From positions 26,609,013-26,673,012 of the forward strand of contig CM043968.1 of NCBI GenBank assembly GCA_014529385.2: DNA of 64,000 nt. Reading direction: 5' to 3'. The notes below the pieces were generated by a model. It made no database searches. It was given only the letters and a program-made list of their open reading frames with translations, and was not told where the DNA came from. This DNA comes from Adiantum capillus-veneris (Eukaryota > Streptophyta > Polypodiopsida > Polypodiales > Pteridaceae). Below are positions 37,492-48,502 of the stretch, in pieces (the first letter of the stretch is position 1; every line of letters starts with the position of its first letter). The translations under genes were made by a program, and so were the position numbers.

Positions 37492-38908
37492 AGCTAGAAT
37501 TTTCACAACTTCATCGCATTCTCCTCCACAAGTTTGCAATGAGGCAAGACCTTCACTTCGGCTCTAATTCCAGTTGTTGATGAGTACACAATGTGGAAGG
37601 GATGTAGGGACTGAGAGATTAGGGTTTTGAGAGAGAGAGAGAGAGAGAGAGAGGTTTTGGTGGAGCTTATTCTCACACTATATTTGAGCTCCTTATTATT
37701 CTATATTATCAATAAGAAATAATGAGATTAGGGTTAGTGAGTGGTTAGTCCGTGATGCTATTGGCCTAATGGCATTTATCCCCAATACTCTTATGTTTCT
37801 ACAACTTCTCCATCTTTGTCTTCTCACACAATTTCACCCCTTGCACTTGTATATCATGCACTTGATGGTTGCCATGCCCAACTATGCATCCTGAGATGTT
37901 TGGGTTTTTCTATGCAGTTTGACCTACCAATGTAGGCAGTGAGGGCAACCTTGAGTCATCCTCAATCTTGTATTTTTGGTGCTTCATAACCTTGCCCACC
38001 ATAGTTATGTCTTTCCTTGCTCTTATGTACTTCTTCCTATTATCATCATAGGGCTTGTGTAAATGTGTTGCATCACAGTCGTTCCTACTCATAGGGCCCG
38101 TGTTGCATCACAGTTGCCCTTCAAATTGGAGATTGTCAAGCTAGAGATTGAAAGCAGGCTACCACAAAGAGTTCCAAGTTGTAGAAAGAGAGGGACACAA
38201 CAATTCAGTAGAGAGGGGAGTGGCATTGTGGGGGAGTGTTCCTCTTGCACAACCACATTAAAGTCTAGAGCTGAGGAGAAGGGAGAAGGATCAGGTGTTC
38301 CCTGAAGTTGAGGTTCTATTGTGCTATAATCCTGTGATTTGTTGAGTCAAGGCTAGTCCTAGGTTTCCCTGCTTGTGAGGTGGCTTGTGTGGCAAGGTCT
38401 TGCCGCCTGTGGGGCAGCCAAGCATGATAATGTTGTTGTTAAAGTGTTGGCAAAGTTGGCTCCCTGTATGGCCACTCAATGATGTTTGTTGAAATGTACT
38501 TGCTTCATCTTATAAACATTGGGTGTCTTGGCTATTCATGAGCAAAGTTATCCTTGTAATTCTTTTTAATTAGCTAATTCATCACCACTCACACTAGATC
38601 GTCTTGATTTCATTAGGCCAAGTAGTTTTCGTTCCATTTCTCAACCAACCTTTGTCGGTGTGCTAGTCAAAAACTCAAACATAAGTTTCCCAAGCAAGAA
38701 TGAAACTCAAATAGATGTACTAATGATAATCAACTCACCCAAGGAGCTTCGGTGTCTATTGTGCGACCAAATGTATGTTAAAAAAAGCAAATTCTTGCAC
38801 TATCCGACGCCTGCCTCTTTAGCACAATCACCCCTACTCTTGGCCGGAGGGTCGCTCGCATCAATTGATATTCTCTTTTTTTTGTTGAATTTCCTCTAGT
38901 AGTACCCC

Positions 38909-38959
<51 letters not shown>

Positions 38960-39142
38960 TGGTGCTACAACGAGGGCATGCCTGCTCGCCCTCTCCTGCA
39001 GTTTTGAGGGGCTCAACAAGGCCACTGTTGGAGTACGCCTCTTTGGCATGAAATAGAGAGAACAAGTCGGTGCGTCGATTCTTGGAAGTCTCCAGAGAGG
39101 TACATTGGATACAAAGAGAGTGAGGGAGAGAGTTTTGGAATC

Positions 39143-39205
<63 letters not shown>

Positions 39206-39286
39206 CGGTGCATCAGTTCTTGGAAGTCACTAGAGACGTACACGAGGGAGACAAGAGAGTGAGGGAGAGAGTTGTGGAAGCACCTA

Positions 39287-39334
<48 letters not shown>

Positions 39335-39455
39335 CATAGAGAGAAACGTGGAGTTGTGGACATCAAGATAGCCCACACACACCAAAAAAAACGCATCTCT
39401 TCATATTCTCCACTTTTCCCACTTTTCTTAAAACGTAGACATATTTGTGAGGATT
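37492..39455. other. Anonymous DNA with AG microsatellites
   Basis: No gene is recognised. (AG)n runs occur at 37629-37652, 38910-38952, 39148-39202 and 39290-39331. The last two belong to a tandem duplication of about 137 bp: the stretch starting TTCTTGGAAGTC near 39080 recurs near 39219, each followed by AGAGAGTGAGGGAGAGAGTT. Confidence 0.65.
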
Positions 39456-39689
39456 TGTTGGGGTAAAGGCGTTGTGCCTTCGGGGCCGGACGTCGGGTGT
39501 CTGGCCCCCCGACCACGTGTATACATATCCTTATTCTTCTATATGAAGAATAAGATATAGAAGAATAAAGAGTTCCTCGCTCACATTAGTTCCAAGGTTG
39601 CTCCACCCACACCGTCTCGTGCTTCTCCCCTTCCCCGCATGCATCGTATTTTGCACGCACGTACACATCCGCGCACACATACACTTACA
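39456..39689 (+). repeat. 5' LTR of copia-C
   Basis: Starts TGTTGGGGTAAAGGCG and ends CACTTACA two bases before the primer site. It is homologous to 56084-56300 with many substitutions and indels. The preceding five bases are GGATT. Confidence 0.85.
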
Positions 39690-39691
39690 AG

Positions 39692-39703
39692 TGGTATCAG
39701 AGG
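39692..39703 (+). other. Primer-binding site of copia-C
   Basis: TGGTATCAGAGG directly after the LTR is the usual plant copia site complementary to initiator-methionine tRNA. Confidence 0.9.
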
Positions 39704-41532
39704 TAGGACTTGGTGATTGACGGTGCTCCCTTTGTGGCACGGAGTTCAATGCTTGGCAGCATCGGATTCAAGGCGGTTCGATACAGATCCAATAAGGATC
39801 AGCCGCATCAAAAGGAGATTCGATGAAACCTGGAGCGGATCTTTCATTGTGTGTAGCTCTCCTTGAGTGGCATGAAATCTCGAGGAGAATTAGAGCATGT
39901 GCAATGGAAATGGAACAACATTATGGAGAAACAACAAAAGAAACACAAAAAACAAAGCTTAAGTTTTTGCTTTGAATTGAACTACAATGTTTGATTGGGA
40001 AAAGCTTAAGGATTGTGAGTTTGCAAGCAAAAAGGAAAGTCAACTCGGAAGCAAAAGGGGATTTTTTGGAGGCCTGTCTGAAGAAATGGAAGCTAGAGTT
40101 TTTTTTTTGCCTTGAAATTAACGTTGGGTTTTTAAAAATCTTGGAAGCCACTTCCTAACAAAGTAAAAGACTTCAACACGGCAACAAATCAAGCAAGAAT
40201 GATAGTGTGTGTGTGATGTACACACACACATACATAGGTTTTTTGACAGAGAATAGAGCATTGTCTTTCTTTTCTCTTCCAAGGGAGTGTGTGCAAAGGT
40301 GTGTTTCACACACACACATACACAAACAAAGAATCGAAGAGGAGTAGCATGGCTATTTCCCAAAAGGATGTGCAACGGTGTACACACACACACACACACA
40401 TTGTAGCGAGAGATAGCATCGGCATCGGAGGTGGAAAGAAGAGAGGAGAGGATTTTTCCTCAACTTTAGCATTCTCCTCAGCATCGAAGACTCCCATTTG
40501 GCGGTGGGAGGCGACCTCGATATCGATGATTAGAGCCGTTTTCGACACCGACTTCAGGGATTTGTGCCGATCCGCATCGGCTCAGCCTCGGCGATTAGCC
40601 GTTCCGACATCGCCTTCGGCACCAATTATGGCGGTCTTTCTCAATGTTTCGGCGTCTTTCTCTACGGTTTTGCGTTGACTAGCTTGACGCATCGATTTCG
40701 ACACCAATCAGGCGGCTATTTGGCTAGCGTACTTTCGCCCGGCAGTCGGTTTAGGGCATCGACGACACTTTTCTCGGCTTGCCAATCTCGACACAACAGG
40801 AGACCATAGAGCAAGAGCGACATCGGATCTCCTCTAGTCCCCATCCGGAGCGGCCCGGCTCTGACGTAGTCTCCACGGCGTTTCGACTTTGACGATTGTC
40901 CAGTTTTTGTCTTCGACAGCACAACCTGACACATACGGCTCCGACGGCCCATTCCGGAGCAGGTTTTTTCCTCAAGCGCACCTAGCTCTTGGACGGTGTT
41001 TCTTGTCGAAGTGTTTTCGGACCGATGAGGTAGTGTGTGACAGTTTTCCAGTGGTTTTGCTCACGGGTTGCACAATCTTTGTAGTCCAACTTATGCGGCA
41101 CATGTAGTGCTCATGTACAACTATGTGGAGCATTACAGAGAGCTTGTTTGTACAGTTTGGTGCAGTTTCATGCTATGTATGCATTATGGGGATACAATTT
41201 GAGCTAGGGCCATAGCTTGCAGGTAGCCGGTTCGCAGGTTTACATGTGTTTTTGGATAGGTACAGGTCCATAGAGCCACTCGGTCAAGAGTGAGCTATTT
41301 TTCTAGGGTTTTTGACAACGCTATATATGTCATTTGTGGATTTTGCTATTGATACACTAGGTGTATTTTCATGCATATTTGGTAAGTTTTTTGAGTCTTT
41401 GCTCAGTTTTTAGGGGAAACTCTATCGAATTTTTACCAGATTCTCATCATGATTTATGTGTATTTGCAGTTTAATCTCTGATGGTTTAGTGGTCGAGTTG
41501 ACTCCCACTCTCGCAGTTATCTACAATTTTTT
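39704..41532 (+). other. Long leader of copia-C
   Basis: About 1.8 kb lie between the primer site and the nested copia-B, with no recognisable gag. The part at 40480-40960 is much richer in G and C than its surroundings and repeats TCGG/CGGC-type words (for example CCGATCCGCATCGGCT). Open frames cross it, but none resembles a known protein. It may be a structured leader or acquired DNA. Confidence 0.5.
41528..41532. repeat. TSD TTTTT of copia-B, left copy
   Basis: Five T bases precede the LTR and five T bases follow the right LTR (54596-54600). Low complexity makes this weaker than a unique TSD. Confidence 0.75.
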
Positions 41533-41759
41533 TGTTACCATATACATGTGGTAGTGATGTGTGTGAACACACTAGGAGAGCCGGGGCATTTTTTCCCTCT
41601 TTAGGAGGTATTTCCCCCCGTACATTGTATATACGCCCATCACTCTAGGGCTATCTATCTTTCCATTGCACACCAAATAACACACTATCTATTGTGTGCC
41701 TTGAGCTTCCTTCGTCTTCTCCAAGCTATTTGTGTTTCTCTGCAACCCTAACTCCAACA
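41533..41759 (+). repeat. 5' LTR of copia-B
   Basis: Starts TGTTACCATATACATGTGG and ends AACTCCAACA. It is closely similar to 54368-54595 and to the LTRs of copia-A. Confidence 0.95.
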
Positions 41760-41761
41760 AT

Positions 41762-41776
41762 TGGTATCAGAGCAGG
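41762..41776 (+). other. Primer-binding site of copia-B
   Basis: TGGTATCAGAGCAGG lies two bases after the LTR, complementary to the 3' end of initiator-methionine tRNA. Confidence 0.92.
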
Positions 41777-44700
41777 TTACGTCCTCCCGGGCTTAGTCGC
41801 CAGCTGCTCTAGCACATGCCTGCTCACTTTCTCCGATTACAGTGAGGTTTGGCGAGCGTTCGCAGGTCGACAAATGTTTTGGGAGGGTTTGTAGAGCTCA
41901 GTCTGCTCGGATTTCTGATTCGGGCTCATTTCGGCCTCCGTTTCCACTACAAACAGGTCTGCACATGCAATTTAGTCATTTTGTGCAAAATTTCTGTCAG
42001 TGCCGTTTTTTTGCATGACATGTGCCTTACAGTCTTCTACGGTTTGTGCTATATAGCACGTGTTGTTCCCGCCCCATTTCTCCTATTTTCGGGTAGTTTT
42101 CACATCAGGTGCAACATTTACCATGGCTAACAACAACACAGATGTCTTCAAGATGTTTGCTGCCGAGGACATGTTGGATGGGGACAATTACCCTATGTGG
42201 GCTTATATGAAACACGTTCTTGTGTCAAAGGGCGTTTGGAATATTGTGTAGGTCATTGATGTACGTCCTGGCTCTGAGGATGTAGGCGGTGGGTTCTGAG
42301 GATGTAGGCGATGTTGAGGATGTTGCAGGTCTTGCTACAAGGATTGCTGCTATTAGAGTTGTTTTGCCTACAGTAGAACAAGCTCGTTGGGATGTAAAGG
42401 ATGCGTAGGCTCATGCATTGATTGCGTTGTCTGTGAAGGACACCATTGTTCCTCACATCCATTCAGCAAAATTTGCAAAATAGGCTTGGGATATTTTTGT
42501 TGTTCTTTATGTAAGTCGCAATGAGGCTAAAATTTCTTTGTTGCGTAAAGAGCTGGACTCGAAGATTATGCATGAGGAAGATGATATGGACACTTTCCTT
42601 GCTAGTGTCAAGGATTTCAATGAGAAACTTATTTCTGGAGGTGAAGTCATTTTAGACAGTTCCCTTGTGCCGACTGTTCTTGATGCCTTACCAGATTCTT
42701 ACCAGACTTTTGCTAGTACTTGGAGACTTATGACCCAAGGAAATCCAAAAGTTGTCAAGTTTGATGCATTATGCACATTACTGTTAAGAGTCATTTTCCA
42801 TAAAAAAGCGGACTAGACAGCATGCAGTTGAACAGGCTTTTATTGCTTCTCAAAGAAAGGGTGGTAACAACAATGGAGCCACTTCTTATGGTTCTGCTGC
42901 GAGTGGCAAAACTTCTGTTCCCAATGCTTCTGCTGGCAGCACATCGTCTGGCGATTTTGGTGATAAGAACAAAAAGATGATGCATTGCCATTATTGTAAA
43001 GCTAATGATCACTTGATCAAGCAATGTCCTAAGTTAAAGGCCAAAGAGGCTAAGAAGAAAGAGGGTGGTTCCACTGCAAATGCTGGTTCCACTACAAATG
43101 CAGTCATTGTTGAGTCTTCTGTAAAAGGAGACTGTAATGCTGATGTTGATGAAGAATGGGCTTTTAGTGCAGACTGCACTTACAATCCTGCTTCCATGAT
43201 GCATGCATGTTAGTTGTTGCAGATTCACATGTGTGGTATTTCGACAATGGTGCTACAAAGCACATTACCTCACATCGTGAATTGTTCACCTCTCTCAAGT
43301 CTTTCCCTCATGGGAATTCAGTCACTTGTGTAAATAATGCCTCTTATCCGGTTCAGGGAGTTGGAAATATTGTGCTTATTGCTGCTAATGGAAGCTCTTT
43401 CCCACTTGTTGATGCACTTTATGTACGTGGGATCAAGAAGAATCTTTTGTCTGTATCTGCACTTGCTAGACTTGGACTTGTAGTCAAATTTGTGGATGAC
43501 AGATGTACAGTTCATGATCTCAGTTTTGGTGATGAAATTGTTGCATCTGGGCTTTTGTACCGTGGGCTATATAAGCTCACTTTGTATGACAAGTGTGGAC
43601 AAAATTTTGCAAGCAGTTGCAAATTCAAGGGCTATTTCAGATGCAAAACTTTGGCATGCACGTTTTGGTCATCTGAATTTTGCCAGTTTGTTGCGTTTGC
43701 AGAAATCTGATATGGTTGCTTCTTTGCCGCCTCTTGAAGCACATGTCAAACATGTTTGTGAAGGCTATATTTTGGGTAAAAGATGCAGTGTTCTAAGTTT
43801 CCAAAGGATGGTTCAGTTCGGGCCACATGCAGGTTGCAGCTTGTGCATAGTGATGTTTGTGGGCACATGCAAACTCCATCCTTGGGCAATTACCTTTACT
43901 TCGTGACTTTCATTGATGATTACTCCAGGCATGCATGGGTATTTCTGCTTAAAGCGAAGACCAAAGTTTTTATGTGCTTCAAACAATTTCTGGCTATGGC
44001 TGAAAATGTCTCGAAATGTACTATGGGCACCCTCCGTTCCAATTGAGGGGGGGAGTATATGTCTCATGAATTCAAAGCATTTCTGGCTAATCGTGGGATA
44101 AAACACCAATGTAGAGTGCCTTATACACCTCAGCAAAATGGTGTTGCTGAGAGGAAAAACAAGTCACTTAAGGAAATGGCATGATGTATGGTCAAAAGTC
44201 AAGCTTTGCCGCATTCTTTTTGGCTTGAGGCCATCATGTGTGCCACTTATGTACTAAACATGTGTCCTACAAAAGCTTTGTAGTCTATTACTTCATATGA
44301 AGCATGTCATGATAGAAAGCCTTCTATTGAGCACATGCGTGTTTTTGGTTGTTTGGCATATGCTTTGGTAGCACAAACACAGCTCAAAAAATTGGACGAT
44401 AAGGCTGTCAAATGTATTTTTGTTGGTTATAGCGTTGAAAGCAAAGGTTACAGGCTGTGTCATCCGCAAACAAAACGTATTCTGGTTTCACGGGATGTAG
44501 TGTTTGTGGAAGATTCTGTTCAGCCCTTGCTGTCATGTACTAGAGATAGTAATGTAAGCTCATTGGACATTTATGACACTTTGTTGCCTCTTTTTAGTGG
44601 TGGAAATACGAATGTAAGTTCCAATGAGGCAAATGTACAGCCTATGGGGGTTTTTGAAAATGTTACAGATCAACCTATTACTGATGCAGATGTACATGAT

Positions 44701-46302
44701 GTACTTGATGAGGAAAGGGCTGAAAATGAGCAGGCTAGAGGTATGCCAAAATGGCTGGTGCACACTTTGCGTGACAGTCAATTGGATGCACCTTTGTCTA
44801 GTCGTACTCGTTCAGGCTCTCGCCATGCATCTTATGCATCAAATTGTTATGCTTTGGCTGCATCTAGCTAACATGATGTTGAGGAGCCTTTGTCTTTTAA
44901 TGAAGCACAGAATTCAAAAAATTGGATGGCTGCCATGCAATAAGAATATGATGCACTTATAGAAAATGACACATGGACTTTACAAGTTGAAACGCAAGCC
45001 GGATGGTGAGATCGATCGCCATAAGGCTCGACTTGTTGCAAAGGGTTATGCACAACAAAAAGGCATAGATTATGAAGAGACCTTTGCTCCCACTTGTCGT
45101 ATGACTACTGTACGTTTTCTATGTGCATTGGTAGCTCATTTTGGTTGGGATGTACATCAATCAGACATTGTTACTGCTTTCTTGAATGGTGACATATTTG
45201 AGGAAGTTTATGTAACGCAGCCTTACGATTTTTAAAAAAAGAACAAGAAGACAAAGTGTGCAAATGTAACAAGGCTTTGTATGGGTTGAAGCAATCTCCT
45301 CGTGCTTGGTATGAGAAAGCTGACACTTATTTGGTCAAATAAGGCTTTCGTAAACAGTCCAACAGAACGCACATTGTATGTAAAGCGTGAGGGTGATATA
45401 CTTCTCATTGTGGTTCTTTATGTAGATGATTTGCTGATCGGTGGACCAAATGAGAGACATATTGCTGAATCTAAGGCTGATTTGAATGCTACTTTCAAGA
45501 TGAAAGATTTGGGATTGTCGCACCATTATTTGGGCATACAATTTAAGTAGTGTGATGGTGGTATTGCCTTGTGTCAAAAAAGTTACATAGAGACATTGCT
45601 ATGTAAGTTTGGACTTGAGGATTGAAACCTATTGCCAGTCCCATGGAAACAGGTTTGAAGTTGAGTCTACATGAAGCTGGCGATCCTGCTAATGTCACTC
45701 TTTACCAAACTGCTATTGCTGCCTCATTTATGTATGCAACACGAGGCCAGATATTCAGTTTGCAGTCTCACAGGTTAGCAGATTATGCATAGCCCAGGGT
45801 CTAAGCATTGGCAGGCTGTCAAGAGGATTTTTCGCTACCTTAGTGACACTTTACATCTTAGCTTGTTTTATCCCAAGGGGGGATCATTGCCGCCAGATTT
45901 ACATGCTTTTTCGGACTCAGATTGGGGTGGTTGTTTTGACACGCGAGTGTCCACAAGTGGTTTTCGTTTCATGCTTGGCAGTTCATGCATATCATGGTTG
46001 ATCAAGAAGCAACCTACTCTGGCCACTTCGAGTTGTGAGGCTGAGTACATGGCAGTCTTCACAGCTACGATTGAGTGTGTATGGTTCAAACGCCTTATGG
46101 CTGATTTGGGTGTTGGATAGGACACTGCCAACACTATCTACACTAACAGTCAGAGTGCATTGGTAGTTGCGAGGAACCCAATTTTTCATGCTCGCACAAA
46201 GCACATTGAGGTGCATTACCACTATGTCAGGGAGAGGCTCTCAACAAGAGAGATCAACTTGGCTTATGTGCCAACACAGGACAACCTTGCAGATCTTTTC
46301 AC

Positions 46303-46305
46303 AAA
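46303..46305. repeat. TSD AAA of CACTA-2
   Basis: AAA precedes the element and is repeated at 54223-54225. Removing the element and one AAA restores the conserved DLFTK codons of copia-B, which confirms the insertion point. Confidence 0.92.
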
Positions 46306-46324
46306 CACTACAAGAGGTTGTGTG

Positions 46325-46545
46325 CTCTTGTGACGCTGTTAGCGACGGAAATACACTGGGTTTTTATAACCCCCGGCGTCGCTAATAGGGTCGCTACGAG
46401 AGCGTCGCTATATGCGATGCTATAGGCGTCGCTATATAGAGACGCTCATAGCGACGGTTATAGCGACGTTTACACAGAAGTCTATAGCGACGCTTATAGC
46501 GACGCTCCAGAGCCATAAATAGCGACGATTATAGCGACGCCCGAG
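46325..46545 (-). promoter_or_regulatory. 3' subterminal repeat cluster of CACTA-2
   Basis: More than ten forms of AGCGACGC or GCGTCGCT, in both orientations, occur within 220 bp of the 3' end. This matches 23197-23387 of CACTA-1. They are likely protein-binding repeats by analogy with En/Spm. Confidence 0.85.
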
Positions 46546-46920
46546 AGAATTTTTTTTTGGTGACAGAGCATTGAATGCCCTGCCACCCATCAAGCATATT
46601 GTACTTGATTCACTTTTTAAAAAAAGTGCAAGGGTAGATAATAGACCCAAAATAGTCACCCACAAGACGCATTGTTTGCAAAATTGACAAGCGTAAAATT
46701 GACAATTGTACACATCATAGGCAAAATGAATTGATTGGCAAATGTAATAATGACAATTGTACAACATCATAGGCATAAAGAATTGATTGGCAAAATGAAC
46801 TGCGGTGACAAATGTAATAATATACATGGTTCAAAAAGACGTATAAAATCCGTCTCATGATACATAAGCTATGAGAAACCCTAAACTAATGCTATCTAGC
46901 TACGGCTAAACTTACGTCGT

Positions 46921-48230
46921 CTAGTCAGACGTCTCATCGCGTCCAAGCGGCATATCTGTCGGATTCTGTAAAAAAAGACAATAAGACAGCTTTCAGTAAG
47001 TATAAACATATAACGACATTTATAAAACAATACAAAAAATAGAAAAGAGTAAACCCTAATACTAACCATGCCGCCGCGAGAACTGAGAATGTCCATTAGG
47101 GCGTTTAAGCCCTTCCTGCCTGCGTACTCGCGCTCGTACGGTGTGGGATCACGTCCTGTCATCGACCACTGTCAAAACATACAAAGATTTCATTATGTTA
47201 GAATTAAAAAACTCATAAACCCTAAACTATCGAACATAAAGAGCAATGCGAAAACACTTACAAAATCGGCCTCAAATGATGCCCATCCACCGCTCCCCAA
47301 GTGGTGCGAACTCCCTGCCTCTACTCGCGCTCTGGCTGCATCCTTTTGTTGCTTCCACTTGTCGGGATTCTCGCGCACTGCTTTCTTCGCATTCTTCCAA
47401 TCTTCTTTGGCCAGCCAATCTGGCCTGTTCCACCCATGCTTGATTGCTTTTTGCACTTCGGAACGCTTGTGTTTGCAGTATTCGCGCATTCGAATCTTCA
47501 TCAGGTCTTCATTGAAGCGCTGATCCCGTGTTGGACCGGGAAACTCATCATGAAGTATGCTGATGACTCTGTTTTTTAAATCACTTGGTACTTCACTCCA
47601 TTTGTTTAGTATGTAGTGTCTAAACAGCTGAGAGCAAAGACCACGCATGCGCGAGATCACCTTCTTGCCATCATCATCCATGATGATGCCGTCACTGAAG
47701 TCGACGGAGTAAGGCAAGCCCTCTGGCCGGTGACGCGTGAACCTGGGTGTCCCGGCAGGGGTCTCTAGCGGCATGTCGATGGGGGTACGGACGTCAGGTG
47801 TCTCCACCGGCGTCTGGGCCCCGAAGCGAGGAGTGTCGAGTGGGGTGGCCCCTGGCGGAGTAGGTAGAGGTGTGTAGCTGCTAGGAACAGTCAGCCGTGC
47901 AAAACTTGGCGTAGATGGCGATGCTGTGGTTGGTGTGGGGGCGGGCAAAGAAGGGGAGGGTAAAGAGCCTCGTCGAACACGAGGCGGTGTGGAGGCATCG
48001 GTGGCGGAATCCCCACAACAACCGCCATCGCCACCACTAGAGCGCCGGTGTCTAGACGAGTGTGAAGCTCGTCTCGTCGACGCCGAAGCTTCGGAGCGCG
48101 CCGAATGCTCCGAAATAGAGGGAGATGCGGATGGAGTAGGAACGCGCGATGATGCGCCAGAGCGATGACGCTCCACGTACCACTGTCTCTGCTGCGGTGA
48201 CAAAGAAGAAAGAAACTCCTCATCATCCAT
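46921..48230 (-). CDS. Intact second CACTA gene, Transposase_24-like (371 aa)
   Basis: Three exons on the minus strand, 48230-47262, 47168-47067 and 46965-46921, join in frame with GT..AG introns of 93 and 101 bp and give 323, 34 and 14 codons plus TAG. The start MDDEEFLSSLSPQQRQWY is chosen because it is shared with CACTA-1; a short upstream open stretch is ignored. Residues about 30-180 are rich in Ser, Pro, Thr and Arg. The region from about 200 (RMRGLCSQLFRHYILNKW) to about 320 resembles the Ptta/En/Spm plant transposase family (Transposase_24), with many Lys/Arg residues. In En/Spm-type elements such proteins cooperate with the main transposase and bind element ends; that role is inferred here. 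No stop or frameshift is seen. Confidence 0.85.
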
Positions 48231-48502
48231 ACCTGCATTAAACACACGAATATTTAAACTTAATATTGAATGAATAGAGTAGACAATGACGCAAAGACCA
48301 TTTAATACAATGACATAATGACGCATATAAATACAATGACGCAATGAATTGAGTGATAGAAGAGGCAAGTCGAAAACTCAGAATTTTCAATCAAAAGATG
48401 TGAGCGCGAGTAGAAAAGAGCGTTATACACCATGGAAGGTACTTAGAGAGCCAGAGCTTTTACAACACGGAGCAAAATTGTTCAAATACAATATTTGTGG
48501 CT

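Noticed and set aside
40289-40809. Coding gene in the copia-C leader
   Set aside because: Open frames exist on both strands because stop codons are few in GC-rich DNA; none resembles a protein family.
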